The position numbers were made by a program, and so were the translations under genes. A stretch of 64,000 bases of DNA from Oscillospiraceae bacterium (GTDB taxonomy: Bacteria; Bacillota; Clostridia; Monoglobales; Monoglobaceae). The notes below the pieces were generated by a model that ran no database searches, was not told the origin of the DNA, and worked only from the letters and a program-made list of their open reading frames with translations. Within the stretch, counting starts at the first letter, position 1; every line of letters begins with the position of its first letter. The DNA lies in the NCBI GenBank assembly GCA_015068605.1, contig SVKF01000001.1:1-64000 (forward strand), read 5' to 3'. Of the stretch, positions 10,558 to 20,185 are shown in pieces.

Positions 10558-11937
10558 TTAACTTTCCATAAACGCCTTATAGCCTTTATATGCCATATAT
10601 ATATCAATTTTACCTGCAATTTCATAGGGAGAATGCATTGATAAAAGCGGAACTCCGCAATCAATCACTTCCATATCGAGATTTGCGACAAACTGGGCGA
10701 TTGTACCGCCACCGCCGGCATCAACCTTCCCAAGCTCACCAATCTGCCACAAAACACCATTTTTCTCAAATAGATTTCTGATTTTTGCAACAAATTCAGC
10801 ATTCGCATCACTTGCCCCGCTTTTTCCTCTTGATCCCGTATATTTCGTCAAAAGAATACCGTGATTTAAAAACGGAGTATTATTTCTTTCCGTGGTTTCG
10901 GGGAAATTTGGGTCAAATGCAGCTCCAACATCCGCAGACAAGCAGCTTGAATTGGACAGAACATTTCTCAAATACATATCATTAACATTATTTTCCTTGA
11001 GATAGCAAATTTTTGCAAGCACATTTTCAAAATATCTTGATTGCATACCTGTGCATCCCATACTTCCTATTTCTTCCTTATCAACAAGGAGGCAAACAGC
11101 GGTTTTTTCAGGTGACTTTGCATCTATAAGTGCGCGAAGCGCCGTATAAGCGCACACTCTGTCATCATGCCCGTATCCTGCAATCATACTTCTGTCAAAC
11201 CCCAAATCTCTTGCCGGATATGCCGGAACAATTTCTATTTCACTGCTTAATAAATCTTCTTCCGTTACATCATATTTGGCATTGAGATATTTTAAAACAT
11301 TATACTTAACCTTTTCTTTTTCAGCATCATCAGCTTCAATATTTCCCAAAATAACATTAAGAAGCTCCCCCGGAACCGCCTCCCCGAGAGGCTTTTTCGC
11401 TTGTTCCTGTCCCAAATGGGGAAGTATATCGGATATGCAAAATACCGGGTCATCCTCATTGTCACCAATATTAACCTTTATCTGAGTTCCGTCCGTTTTA
11501 ACAATAATCCCATGAATGGATAACGGAATTGTCAGCCATTGAAATTTTTTTATTCCACCGTAATAATGTGTTTTAAAGTAAGCGAGACCTCCGTCTTCAT
11601 ATAAGGGGCTTGGCTTTAAATCAAGTCTTGGTGCATCAATGTGAGCCCCAACAAGATTTATTCCTTCCGACAAAGGTGCTTCACCAATCACTGCGGCGAA
11701 GATACCTTTTCCTCTGTTGACCGAATAAACCTTATCTCCGGCGCTCAATTTCGTTACGGTTTCAAGAGCAACAAAGCCTTCCTCTTCCAAAAGCTTATAG
11801 CTTTCTGTGCAAAATTCACGCTCTGTTTTAGCCTTGTTTAAATAATTTCTGTATTCCTCGCAAAACTCAAACAAAAAATCCTGCTCCGATTTTTCCAGTT
11901 TATTAAATCCATTTTCTTTTGAATATGTTAATTTCAT
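10558..11937 (-). CDS. M18-family aminopeptidase
   Basis: A 459-residue cytoplasmic zinc metallopeptidase that removes N-terminal residues from peptides, similar to the ApeA/ApeB group. Metal and catalytic segments are visible: LVGAHIDAPRLDLKPSPLYE, GYGHDDRVCAYTA, VDKEEIGSMGCTGMQSRYFE, and near the C-terminus a Gly-rich AGGGGTIAQF followed by DCGVPLLSMHSPYEI. It is the last gene of the left-pointing run polA-coaE-transglycosylase-peptidase, 13 bases after the transglycosylase stop. Substrate preference (acidic versus general) cannot be read from the sequence. Confidence 0.9.
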   Translation of the reverse strand: MKLTYSKENGFNKLEKSEQDFLFEFCEEYRNYLNKAKTEREFCTESYKLLEEEGFVALETVTKLSAGDKVYSVNRGKGIFAAVIGEAPLSEGINLVGAHIDAPRLDLKPSPLYEDGGLAYFKTHYYGGIKKFQWLTIPLSIHGIIVKTDGTQIKVNIGDNEDDPVFCISDILPHLGQEQAKKPLGEAVPGELLNVILGNIEADDAEKEKVKYNVLKYLNAKYDVTEEDLLSSEIEIVPAYPARDLGFDRSMIAGYGHDDRVCAYTALRALIDAKSPEKTAVCLLVDKEEIGSMGCTGMQSRYFENVLAKICYLKENNVNDMYLRNVLSNSSCLSADVGAAFDPNFPETTERNNTPFLNHGILLTKYTGSRGKSGASDANAEFVAKIRNLFEKNGVLWQIGELGKVDAGGGGTIAQFVANLDMEVIDCGVPLLSMHSPYEIAGKIDIYMAYKGYKAFMES

Positions 11938-11950
11938 TTTAATCTTCCTT

Positions 11951-12502
11951 TCAATATATTTCTTTATATCTTTCGTAATTTTTCATTACCTTTTCCAAAT
12001 ACTGATTTGTTTCCTCAAAGGGGGTGCTTTTAAGCCCTCCGCTTCCATCATAAAACTCCGGATTTTTACGCCATTTTTCAACATTTTCCGGACCTGCATT
12101 ATATGCCATAATAGCTAAATCGGTATTCTCGTCAAACTGCTTAACAAGTTCACTAAAATAATAACATCCTAACCTGATATTAACATCCGGTTCAGACAGC
12201 ATATCCGGAATATTATATCCAAAATTCCCTTTGTCGTTGCATTCTTTCGCCGTATCTTCCATTATTTGCATAAGTCCGACAGCTCCGGCATCCGATACAG
12301 CCTTTTCATCAAATTTGCTTTCCGTTTTTATTATCGCATACACGAGATATTTATCCAATTCATATTCCTCTGCATATTTTTCAACGCTTTCCTCATACTT
12401 AATCGGATAAAAATAACCAAGAAGAATTTTCTTTCCGCCATAGAAAAAAAACCATAAAACTGCAAGTATCAGTATGAAAACCAAAACGAGCTTTTTTTTC
12501 AT
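11951..12502 (-). CDS. lytic transglycosylase (SLT domain)
   Basis: A 183-residue exported or membrane-anchored enzyme that cleaves peptidoglycan between MurNAc and GlcNAc. One N-terminal hydrophobic segment (residues ~4-20) acts as signal or anchor. The SLT domain carries AIIKTESKFDEKAVSDAGAVG with catalytic Glu61, then LMQI and AYNAGPENVEKW. It begins 8 bases after coaE and is followed 13 bases later by the peptidase gene. In many Clostridia a small SLT gene directly follows coaE, as here. Confidence 0.93.
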   Translation of the reverse strand: MKKKLVLVFILILAVLWFFFYGGKKILLGYFYPIKYEESVEKYAEEYELDKYLVYAIIKTESKFDEKAVSDAGAVGLMQIMEDTAKECNDKGNFGYNIPDMLSEPDVNIRLGCYYFSELVKQFDENTDLAIMAYNAGPENVEKWRKNPEFYDGSGGLKSTPFEETNQYLEKVMKNYERYKEIY

Positions 12503-12510
12503 TAAACTAT

Positions 12511-13092
12511 CTAACTCCTAACTGATTCAATTATATTCTTAACCTGTTTTTGCATTTCTTCCGATGAATCATTATATATGCACAAATCTGCACATCTCTT
12601 AAACTCATCATCGCTAAGCTGCACTTTAATTCTGCTGATAACAGACTCTCTGTCTGTATTATCCCGTTTCATAACTCTGTTTATTCTGCTTTCCAAATCG
12701 GCTATAACCGCAATTTTCAAATCACACTCAATGTCAAAATCCGATGAAAACAGCAAAGGTACATCAAGAAGAATAATATCGCTTTCCGACAAGTCTATCG
12801 CCTTCCGCATTTCAGAAAAAATATGCTTGTGTGTAATCCTATTGAGCATTTCCAGCTCATTTGAATCCGAAAACACAATCTCTGCCAGTTTTTTTCTGTT
12901 TATTTCGCCATTTTCCATAATTACGGACTTGCCGAAATAATCTGCTATTTCACCGTAAGCTGCGCCATTTTTTGCTGTGACCTGCCGTGAAATCTTATCA
13001 GCATCAACAACAAAAACACCATATTTTTCAAACTCAGCACAAACCGTGCTCTTCCCTGCACCTATTCCGCCTGTTATACCAATTACTTTCAT
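12511..13092 (-). CDS. coaE: dephospho-CoA kinase
   Basis: Last step of coenzyme A synthesis: phosphorylates the 3'-hydroxyl of dephospho-CoA. The 193-residue protein begins MKVIGITGGIGAGKST (Walker A) and has VVDADKISRQV and the lid segment around VMKRDNTDRESVISRI. It follows polA by 12 bases, a common order in Firmicutes. The other CoA gene in the window, coaD, is 50 kb away. Confidence 0.95.
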   Translation of the reverse strand: MKVIGITGGIGAGKSTVCAEFEKYGVFVVDADKISRQVTAKNGAAYGEIADYFGKSVIMENGEINRKKLAEIVFSDSNELEMLNRITHKHIFSEMRKAIDLSESDIILLDVPLLFSSDFDIECDLKIAVIADLESRINRVMKRDNTDRESVISRIKVQLSDDEFKRCADLCIYNDSSEEMQKQVKNIIESVRS

Positions 13093-13104
13093 AGTATTAA
13101 TTCC

Positions 13105-15711
13105 TTACTTTGTATCAAACCAGTTTTTACCAATATTCAGCTCAACTTCAAGGGGAACTGATAACTTAACGGCATTTTCCATTTCTGATTTAAGGATTTC
13201 CCTGACCTCATCAATTTCCTCCGGACAAGTTTCAACTATCAATTCATCGTGAATCTGCAAAACAAGCTTGGACTTTAAATTTCTTTCCTTGAGTTCATTA
13301 TATACATTAACCATAGCAATTTTTATTATATCTGCGGCAGACCCTTGAATTGGTGCATTCATCGCAACTCTCTGACCAAACGCCCGGGTAATTTTATTGC
13401 CCGATTTAAGCTCCGGCATATATCTCCTTCTGTTAAAGATTGTGGAAACATAGCCTTGCTCCGTACCATTTTCTATAACATTATCAAGATACTTTTTAAT
13501 GTCGGGATAGCTTTCAAAATAATCCTCGATATAGCGTTTAGCCTCTTTAAAAGATATTTTCAAATCCTGAGACAAGGAAAATTCACTTATTCCGTAAACA
13601 ATTCCAAAATTAACCGCTTTTGCTCCCGTCCTCATTTCGGGTGTGACATCCTCAATCTCAACCTTAAAGACCTTTGCCGCTGTTTGAGTATGGACATCTA
13701 TCTTATTCAGAAAGGCATTTTTCATATTTTCATCATCTGCAATATGAGACAACACCCGAAGCTCGATTTGCGAATAATCTGCATCGGCAAAAGCTTTATC
13801 ATCTGCCGCAACGAACATCTTTCTCATTTCTCTGCCAAGAGCTGTTCTGACCGGAATATTCTGAAGATTCGGCTCTGTTGAGCTTATTCTTCCCGTTGCG
13901 GTAACAGTCTGATTGAAATTCGAATGAATTCTGCCCGTTTTGGGATTAATTACGCTTAACAGCCCGTCAACGTAGGTAGACTTAAGCTTTGCAACCCGGC
14001 GATAATCAAGAATTTCTGCAATAATCGGATGAACATCTTTAAGCTTTTCCAGTATTTCCGCATTTGTCGAATAACCGGTTTTTGTCTTTTTCCCGTGAGG
14101 CAAACCCATATCCGCAAATAATACCTCACCAAGCTGCTTTGGGGAATTAATATTGAACTCCTTGCCTGCGTAATCATATATTTTCATTGTTGAATTACGA
14201 ATCCTCTCGTCAAGCTTTTCTCCAAATTCGATAAGGGCATTTTTATCTATCAAAACCCCTTCGTATTGCATATCAGCCAAAACCTTTATAAGAGGCATTT
14301 CTATATCAAAACATAAAGCTTCCTGATTGTTTTCCTTAATCTTGCCGTAAAGAATATCATATAGCCTTTCAACACAAAACAACTCATCAGCAATTTTCTC
14401 AATAGGATTACTCTTTTCTTCATCTCCAAAATCCATCATAAGCTGCCCATCTGAATTTTCAACATCCGAGGAAATATCAACATTCGCCATTTCAAGCGCA
14501 ATTTCAGACAGATTATAACCGCTTCTTACGGGATTTATTATATATGCCCCAATCATAACATCAAAATATAATCCGTTATATTCTATGTTTTTATTCTTTA
14601 AATATATAACATCTTCCTTGATGTTATAACCTATTTTTTTAGTATGACTCTCAAAAAAACTTTTCAATCCGTCATCTGAAACATTTTCAAAATAAAAGTA
14701 TTCCTCACCATAAGCTACGCCGAGAGAGTTGCTTTCAGGATAAAAGCGATATACGGCATATTCGCTCTTTGAATTCAACAGACTATCCTCATTTGAAAGA
14801 CGGCAGGTCTTTTTGCATTTTTCGGTCTCGGGCTTTGAAGCCGCAAGATTTAATTTTGACATAAACTGTTTAAAATTAAGTCTTGTGAAAATTTCACCAA
14901 GCTCACTACCATATTCCTTTAAAGCATAGCTTTCAATATCGTATTCCCCCGGAACATTCCTGTCAATGGTGGCAAGAATTTTGCTGAGTTCCGCACTCTC
15001 TCTGCCATTACTTAGCTTTTCCCGAACGGATTTTGTTACTTCTATCTCATCAATCTTCTCATAGATATTTTCAATGCTTTTATAATTGGAAATAAGAGAA
15101 AATGCTGTCTTTTCACCAATTCCCAAAACACCGGGAATATTGTCTGAGGTGTCCCCCATAAGCCCTTTAACATCAATAAACTCGACGGGAGTAACTCCAT
15201 ATTTTTGAAAAACTGCATCATCGTCATAAACCGTGGTGGTTGTGCTGCCCATTTTGGTGATTACAAGATTTATTTTAACAAGCTTTGAGGCGAGCTGCAA
15301 ATCATCCTTATCACCTGTCAAAATATTACATTCAACCCCGCATTCCTCACATATCCTTGAAACAGTTCCAATAATATCATCAGCCTCATACCCGGGCTTT
15401 TCGAGGCAGGTTATATTCATCGCCTGCAGAACCTCTTTAATAATAGGAATCTGAACAAGAAAATCTTCGGGCGCCGGCTTTCTTTGAGCCTTATATAGGT
15501 CATACATTTTATGTCGGAAAGTTTTTTCCTTAACATCAAATGCAACACAAACCCCGTCAGGTTTTATTTCATCCAACTGCTTAAACAATATATTTAAAAA
15601 TCCGTAAACCGCATTTGTTGGCGTTCCGTCAAGAGCATTGAGCATTCTTATCCCGTAAAACGCTCTGTTTAAAATGCTGTTCCCGTCGATTATCAGAAGC
15701 TTGTTCATCAC
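13105..15711 (-). CDS. polA: DNA polymerase I
   Basis: An 868-residue repair and Okazaki-fragment polymerase. Residues ~1-290 form the 5'-3' exonuclease (LLIDGNSILNRAFYG, GYEADDIIGT, GDKDDLQL, GLMGDTSDNIPGVLGIGEKTA). Residues ~310-470 are a 3'-5' exonuclease-like domain in which no DxE motif is visible, so proofreading is probably lost. Motif A (FADADYSQIELRVLSHIADD), motif B (RTGAKAVNFGIVYGIS) and motif C (LQIHDELI) form the polymerase. Either of two adjacent ATG codons after AAAGGAGAAAG could start it. It heads the run to coaE, the transglycosylase and the peptidase. Confidence 0.96.
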   Translation of the reverse strand: MMNKLLIIDGNSILNRAFYGIRMLNALDGTPTNAVYGFLNILFKQLDEIKPDGVCVAFDVKEKTFRHKMYDLYKAQRKPAPEDFLVQIPIIKEVLQAMNITCLEKPGYEADDIIGTVSRICEECGVECNILTGDKDDLQLASKLVKINLVITKMGSTTTTVYDDDAVFQKYGVTPVEFIDVKGLMGDTSDNIPGVLGIGEKTAFSLISNYKSIENIYEKIDEIEVTKSVREKLSNGRESAELSKILATIDRNVPGEYDIESYALKEYGSELGEIFTRLNFKQFMSKLNLAASKPETEKCKKTCRLSNEDSLLNSKSEYAVYRFYPESNSLGVAYGEEYFYFENVSDDGLKSFFESHTKKIGYNIKEDVIYLKNKNIEYNGLYFDVMIGAYIINPVRSGYNLSEIALEMANVDISSDVENSDGQLMMDFGDEEKSNPIEKIADELFCVERLYDILYGKIKENNQEALCFDIEMPLIKVLADMQYEGVLIDKNALIEFGEKLDERIRNSTMKIYDYAGKEFNINSPKQLGEVLFADMGLPHGKKTKTGYSTNAEILEKLKDVHPIIAEILDYRRVAKLKSTYVDGLLSVINPKTGRIHSNFNQTVTATGRISSTEPNLQNIPVRTALGREMRKMFVAADDKAFADADYSQIELRVLSHIADDENMKNAFLNKIDVHTQTAAKVFKVEIEDVTPEMRTGAKAVNFGIVYGISEFSLSQDLKISFKEAKRYIEDYFESYPDIKKYLDNVIENGTEQGYVSTIFNRRRYMPELKSGNKITRAFGQRVAMNAPIQGSAADIIKIAMVNVYNELKERNLKSKLVLQIHDELIVETCPEEIDEVREILKSEMENAVKLSVPLEVELNIGKNWFDTK

Positions 15712-15747
15712 TTTCTCCTTTTCTTATCCGCAAAATATCCATTTAAT

Positions 15748-15776
15748 ATTATATCCTTTTTTTGCCTTTTAGTCAA
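15748..15776 (-). promoter_or_regulatory. promoter for polA
   Basis: On the minus strand TTGACT (15771-15776), 17-base spacer, TATAAT (15748-15753), about 37 bases before the polA start. Near-consensus sigma-A type. Confidence 0.75.
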
Positions 15777-15864
15777 CTATAATATCTCTAATTCATAATT
15801 CTTTTATTTCCACATATTATTATAACAGATAAAGATAAAAATTTTGTAAAAGAAAGGTATAAAT

Positions 15865-16722
15865 ATGTTTTTTATTAAATTCAGAACAATTATCATATAC
15901 ATAGCCATACTCTCTCTGTTTTTAACACTTTCAGGACTATATATTATAGCTCCGAAAACACAACATACATCATCGGGCGAAAGCATAGAAGTGCCCATAA
16001 TTATGTACCACAGCGTTTTAAAAGATAAAAACAAATCGGGAAAGTTTGTTATTACTCCCGATGATTTTGAGGCAGATTTAAAATTTTTAAAAGAAAATGG
16101 GTACACTCCTATATTTATGAGCGATTTAATTAATTTTGTCAACAATAAGTCCGATTTACCGAAAAAGCCCATAATATTAACCTTTGATGACGGTTATTAT
16201 AATAATTATCTTTATGTGCTTCCCTTACTTAAGAAATATAATATGAAATCCGTTATTTCAATCGTTGGAATATATACCGATTTATATTCTCAAAATGAGG
16301 ACAAATCCGCAGAATACGCCCACCTTGACTGGGACACCGTAAACGAAATGATGAATAGCGGATTGATAGAATTTCAAAATCATTCATACAATCTCCACAC
16401 CATGGATAATGGCAGGAACGGCTCAAAGAAAAAAATCGGCGAAAGCCAAAACGAATATGAAAAGATGCTTTCCTACGACTTAACCCTTCTTCAAACCGAA
16501 TTTTTAGAGCACACGGGCTACACCCCCACGGTTTACACATACCCATTTGGGGCTGTCAGCAAAGCATCCTATGACATAATCAAGAAACTCGGTTTTGTTT
16601 CAACTTTATCTTGCGAGAACAAAACAAACTACATTTCCCCCGGGGACACGGAAGCTTTATATATGTTAAACCGTTTTATACGACCTGCATCAAAGTCATT
16701 ACAATCTATTCTGAAAAAATAG
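15865..16722 (+). CDS. secreted/membrane polysaccharide deacetylase
   Basis: A 285-residue NodB-domain carbohydrate esterase (CE4-like). A hydrophobic segment at residues ~9-28 exports or anchors it. The domain shows IIMYHSV, the metal-binding LTFDDGYYNN (Asp108/Asp109), a second His-containing segment FQNHSYNLHTM and YPFGAVS. The likely substrate is N-acetylglucosamine or N-acetylmuramic acid of peptidoglycan or another surface glycan; the sequence does not tell which. AAAGAAAGG precedes the ATG. It is a single gene, divergent from polA and convergent with clpX, with the palindromic repeat at 16774 between them. Confidence 0.9.
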   Translation: MFFIKFRTIIIYIAILSLFLTLSGLYIIAPKTQHTSSGESIEVPIIMYHSVLKDKNKSGKFVITPDDFEADLKFLKENGYTPIFMSDLINFVNNKSDLPKKPIILTFDDGYYNNYLYVLPLLKKYNMKSVISIVGIYTDLYSQNEDKSAEYAHLDWDTVNEMMNSGLIEFQNHSYNLHTMDNGRNGSKKKIGESQNEYEKMLSYDLTLLQTEFLEHTGYTPTVYTYPFGAVSKASYDIIKKLGFVSTLSCENKTNYISPGDTEALYMLNRFIRPASKSLQSILKK

Positions 16723-16730
16723 GGTATGTA

Positions 16731-16763
16731 GCAAAATGCACCGACCACTATTTTGCGCCCATC
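16731..16763. repeat. collapsed copy of the 48-kb hairpin element (family 2)
   Basis: GCAAAATGCACCGACCAC, as at the left end of the element at 48211-48414, is joined directly to CTATTTTGCGCCCATCC, as at its right end. The middle ~150 bases are missing. This is the pattern of an internal-deletion derivative. It lies between the deacetylase stop and the 41-bp palindrome. Confidence 0.7.
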
Positions 16764-16773
16764 CTAAAGCCAA

Positions 16774-16814
16774 GGCGGTGTTTAAAAAGTCTTTTTGACT
16801 TTTTAAACACCGCC
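16774..16814. repeat. 41-bp palindromic repeat, copy 2 (probable bidirectional terminator)
   Basis: The same 18-bp arms as the other copies with loop TTTTT, located between the convergent 3' ends of the deacetylase gene and clpX. It can act as a terminator for both because each arm ends the stem near a T-rich or A-rich stretch. Confidence 0.9.
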
Positions 16815-16819
16815 ACTAA

Positions 16820-18103
16820 TTAACTTGCGTTTTTCTTTGTCGTAACTTTTTTAACTGTTCGTTTTTCAGCCTTGTAAATCTTCTGCGGTGCTTCACCGTC
16901 TGTTATACATTTCTTTGAAAAAATAATTTTTTCAAGATTACTCTCTGACGGAACTTCATACATAACTTCAAGAATAAGACCTTCAATTATGGTACGAAGA
17001 CCTCTGGCACCCGTTTTTCTTTCAATCGCTTTTTGTGCAATCGCTTCAACCGCTTCATCTTCAAACTCAATTTCAACATCATCCATTTCAAAAAGCTTCT
17101 TATATTGCTTTATAAGGGCATTTTTAGGCTTTGTTAAAATCTGCTTCAACGCATCAATATTAAGAGATTCAAGAGTTGTTACAATGGGCAATCTTCCGAC
17201 AAATTCCGGAATGAGTCCGAATTTAAGCAAATCCTCCGGCTCAACCTGACTCAAAAGCTCTCCTGCGTTTCGTTCTGTTTTGCTGATAACCTTTGCACCA
17301 AAACCAAGTGTTTTGGAAGAAATGCGACTTTCAATAATCTTGTCAAGACCTTCAAAAGCTCCACCGCAGATAAAAAGGATATTCGTTGTATCAATCTGAA
17401 TAAACTCCTGATGAGGGTGCTTTCTTCCTCCGTTTGGCGGAACAGACGCAACAGTTCCTTCAAGAATTTTGAGAAGAGTCTGCTGAACTCCCTCTCCGCT
17501 TACATCACGGGTTATCGAAGGATTTTCCGACTTTCTTGTAATCTTATCAATTTCGTCGATGTATATAATACCCTTCTCTGCTTTTTCAATATTATAATCC
17601 GCAGCCTGAATAAGCTTCAACAGAATATTTTCCACATCTTCGCCCACATATCCCGCTTCAGTCAACGCCGTTGCGTCAGCAATAACAAATGGAACATTCA
17701 TCATTTTCGCAAGTGTCTGGGCAAGAAATGTCTTTCCGACACCGGTTGGACCAAGCATCAGTATATTGCTCTTTTGAAGCTCAACATCTTCACCTGTTTT
17801 TTCCGCAAATTTAATTCTTTTATAGTGATTATAAATCGCAACAGATAAGACCTTTTTTGCATCCTCCTGACCGATAATATATTCATCAAGAAACGCCTTT
17901 ATTTCCTTTGGTTTCGGCAATTCCTCAATTTCAATTTTATCGTTTTCGGGAATATCAATATCATCCTCAAACAGTTCAAGGCACAATTCCACACATTCAT
18001 TACAGATATACACACCCGGACCTTCAATCAGTTTTTTCACCTGTTCTTCCGTTTTTCCGCAAAATGAACATCTGAATTGGCGTCTTTCATCATTGTTCGG
18101 CAT
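16820..18103 (-). CDS. clpX: ATP-dependent protease ATP-binding subunit ClpX
   Basis: AAA+ unfoldase that feeds substrates to ClpP. The 427-residue protein has an N-terminal zinc finger ([19 protein letters not shown] then CNECVELC), Walker A GPTGVGKT, Walker [10 protein letters not shown], the [19 protein letters not shown] segment, and a sensor-2 GARGLR. A basic Lys/Arg-rich tail ends it. It directly follows clpP (17-base gap) in the order tig-clpP-clpX, the standard arrangement. Confidence 0.97.
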   Translation of the reverse strand: MPNNDERRQFRCSFCGKTEEQVKKLIEGPGVYICNECVELCLELFEDDIDIPENDKIEIEELPKPKEIKAFLDEYIIGQEDAKKVLSVAIYNHYKRIKFAEKTGEDVELQKSNILMLGPTGVGKTFLAQTLAKMMNVPFVIADATALTEAGYVGEDVENILLKLIQAADYNIEKAEKGIIYIDEIDKITRKSENPSITRDVSGEGVQQTLLKILEGTVASVPPNGGRKHPHQEFIQIDTTNILFICGGAFEGLDKIIESRISSKTLGFGAKVISKTERNAGELLSQVEPEDLLKFGLIPEFVGRLPIVTTLESLNIDALKQILTKPKNALIKQYKKLFEMDDVEIEFEDEAVEAIAQKAIERKTGARGLRTIIEGLILEVMYEVPSESNLEKIIFSKKCITDGEAPQKIYKAEKRTVKKVTTKKNAS

Positions 18104-18120
18104 ATAAAACTCCTTTTAAA

Positions 18121-18708
18121 CTATCTTTTTTCCACAATTTTATCTATTAAGCCATATTTTAAGGCTTCTTCAGCTGACATAAAATTATCACGCTCTGTAT
18201 CCATTTTAATTTTATCAAGCGGCTGACCTGTATTTTCACTCAACATTCTGTTAAGCTTATCCTTCATTTTTATAATTCTTTCTGCATGAATCTGAATATC
18301 GGTTGCCTGACCCTGAGTTCCGCCTAAAGGCTGATGAATCATTATTTCGCTGTTAGGAAGAGCAAATCTTTTTCCTTTGGCTCCGGCAGAAAGCAAAAAT
18401 GCTCCCATTGATGCCGCCATTCCCACACAAATTGTTGAAACATCCGCTTTGGTATACTGCATCGTATCATATATAGCCATACCTGCAGTTATGGAACCAC
18501 CCGGACTGTTTATATAAAGGTTAATATCCTTGTCCGGATCCTCGCTGTCAAGGAAAAGAAGCTGGGCAACGACCAAACTTGCCGTAACATCATTTACCTC
18601 GTCTGAAAGAAAAATTATTCTGTCCTTTAAAAGTCTTGAAAAAATATCATAAGACCTTTCACCACGGCTAGTTTGTTCAATTACATAAGGAATCATACTG
18701 TTGTTCAT
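18121..18708 (-). CDS. clpP: ATP-dependent Clp protease proteolytic subunit
   Basis: Serine peptidase forming the tetradecameric chamber that works with ClpX. The 195-residue protein has the complete triad: Ser100 in [12 protein letters not shown], His125 in [10 protein letters not shown] and Asp174 in [13 protein letters not shown]. Length and N-terminus ([23 protein letters not shown]) are typical. Transcribed with tig upstream, although a hairpin lies between tig and clpP and may reduce read-through. Confidence 0.97.
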   Translation of the reverse strand: MNNSMIPYVIEQTSRGERSYDIFSRLLKDRIIFLSDEVNDVTASLVVAQLLFLDSEDPDKDINLYINSPGGSITAGMAIYDTMQYTKADVSTICVGMAASMGAFLLSAGAKGKRFALPNSEIMIHQPLGGTQGQATDIQIHAERIIKMKDKLNRMLSENTGQPLDKIKMDTERDNFMSAEEALKYGLIDKIVEKR

Positions 18709-18763
18709 AAAAATACCTCCTTAAAATTTTCGTCAGTTTTCGACAATTTATCAAAATTTAAAT

Positions 18764-18793
18764 CAAAGGTTAATCCCGAAGGACTAACCTTTG
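18764..18793 (-). terminator. hairpin between tig and clpP
   Basis: CAAAGGTTA (18764-18772) pairs with TAACCTTTG (18785-18793). On the minus strand the stem is followed by ATTTAAATTTTG, a weak T tract, so it may be a partial terminator or an RNA-processing site that lets tig and clpP-clpX be expressed at different levels. Confidence 0.55.
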
Positions 18794-18802
18794 TGTATAG
18801 CA

Positions 18803-20080
18803 TTATTTGCTTGTATCCGCATTATCAACAAGGAACTTAACTGTCTTTTCAACAAGCTTATTTTCCTTTAAATCTTCAGCCTTGAGATATTTCTTAACAT
18901 CATCAAGCTCCATCTTGTTTGTTTCTGCAATGTTCTTATATTCAGCTTCAACTTCCTCGTCTGAAACCTCAATATTTTCAACCTTAGCAACCTTTTCAAG
19001 AATAAGTGACATCTTAACCTTGCCTTCAGCTTCAGGTAAGAACTGAGCTTTGAGTGCATCAACTGTCATACCTGTCATTTTCATGTACTGATTAAGGTCA
19101 ATACCCTGATACTGCATCTGCATTGCAAAATCACGGATACTGTTTTCAACATTTGTATCAATCATAGCCTGCGGAATATCAATTTCAGTAGCCTCAGCAA
19201 CAGCATCTAAAACATTTTTCTCAAATTCCTGCTGTGAACGCTTTTTATTGTTTTCCTTAAGCTTTTTAGTTATATCCGCTTTAAAGTCCTCAAATGTATC
19301 AAATTCGCTGACATCCTTCGCAAATTCATCATCCAATTCAGGAAGCTCCTGCGCCTTGATTGCATGAACCTTTACTTTAAATTCAGCATCTTTTCCCTTA
19401 AGCTCTTCCGAATGATACACTTCAGGGAAAGTAACCTTAACAGTTACATCGTCGCCGATATTTGCACCAACAAGCTGGTCTTCAAATCCCGGAATAAACT
19501 GACCTGAACCAAGCTTGAGCTCATGACCTTCAGCCTTTCCGCCGGCAAATGCAACCCCGTCAACAAAGCCTTCGTAATCAATAACAACAGTATCATCTTT
19601 CTGAGCAGCTCTGTCTTCAACATTAATAAGACGGGCATTTCTTTCTCTGATTCTGTCAATTTCTGCGTTAATTTCCTTTTCGGTTGTCTTATGCGTAACC
19701 TTTTTAACCTTAACGCCTTTATACTGTCCAAGCTCAAATTCAGGCTTAACAGCAACTTTAGCAGTAAACACAACGCCTGTTTCCGCAGAAATTTCCTTAA
19801 CATCAATTTCAGGCTGTGCAACAGCTTCAATATTCTGTTCCTCTATTGCTTTATCATATGCATCAGGAAGAACAATGTTTACAGCATCTTCATAGAAAAC
19901 TTCTTTACCATAATATCTCTCAATTATAGCTCTCGGAGCTTTCCCTTTTCTGAAACCCTGAATATTAATCTTACCTACATTCTTCTTGTAAGCCTTTGCA
20001 ACTGCAGCTTCAAATTCTTCTGCACTTACTTTAAATTCAAAAGAAACCATGTTCTTTTCTGCTTTTTCTTTAGTCGCCAT
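18803..20080 (-). CDS. tig: trigger factor
   Basis: Ribosome-bound chaperone and peptidyl-prolyl isomerase. The 425-residue protein has the ribosome-docking loop GFRKGKAPRAIIERYYG near residues 42-58, a central FKBP-like domain (DTVVIDYEGFVDG, FIPGFEDQLVGANIGDDV), and a C-terminal helical substrate-binding domain. It is the first gene of tig-clpP-clpX and has a clear promoter upstream. Confidence 0.96.
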   Translation of the reverse strand: MATKEKAEKNMVSFEFKVSAEEFEAAVAKAYKKNVGKINIQGFRKGKAPRAIIERYYGKEVFYEDAVNIVLPDAYDKAIEEQNIEAVAQPEIDVKEISAETGVVFTAKVAVKPEFELGQYKGVKVKKVTHKTTEKEINAEIDRIRERNARLINVEDRAAQKDDTVVIDYEGFVDGVAFAGGKAEGHELKLGSGQFIPGFEDQLVGANIGDDVTVKVTFPEVYHSEELKGKDAEFKVKVHAIKAQELPELDDEFAKDVSEFDTFEDFKADITKKLKENNKKRSQQEFEKNVLDAVAEATEIDIPQAMIDTNVENSIRDFAMQMQYQGIDLNQYMKMTGMTVDALKAQFLPEAEGKVKMSLILEKVAKVENIEVSDEEVEAEYKNIAETNKMELDDVKKYLKAEDLKENKLVEKTVKFLVDNADTSK

Positions 20081-20134
20081 GTTTAAAAACCTCTCTAATC
20101 AATAATTTCCAATAGCACAATACTACATTTTCAA

Positions 20135-20163
20135 ATTATATCACATTATTTAAAATATTTCAA
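20135..20163 (-). promoter_or_regulatory. promoter for tig
   Basis: On the minus strand TTGAAA (20158-20163), 17-base spacer, TATAAT (20135-20140), about 55 bases before the tig start. Confidence 0.7.
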
Positions 20164-20185
20164 TAGCATATTTAATAAAAATTTA

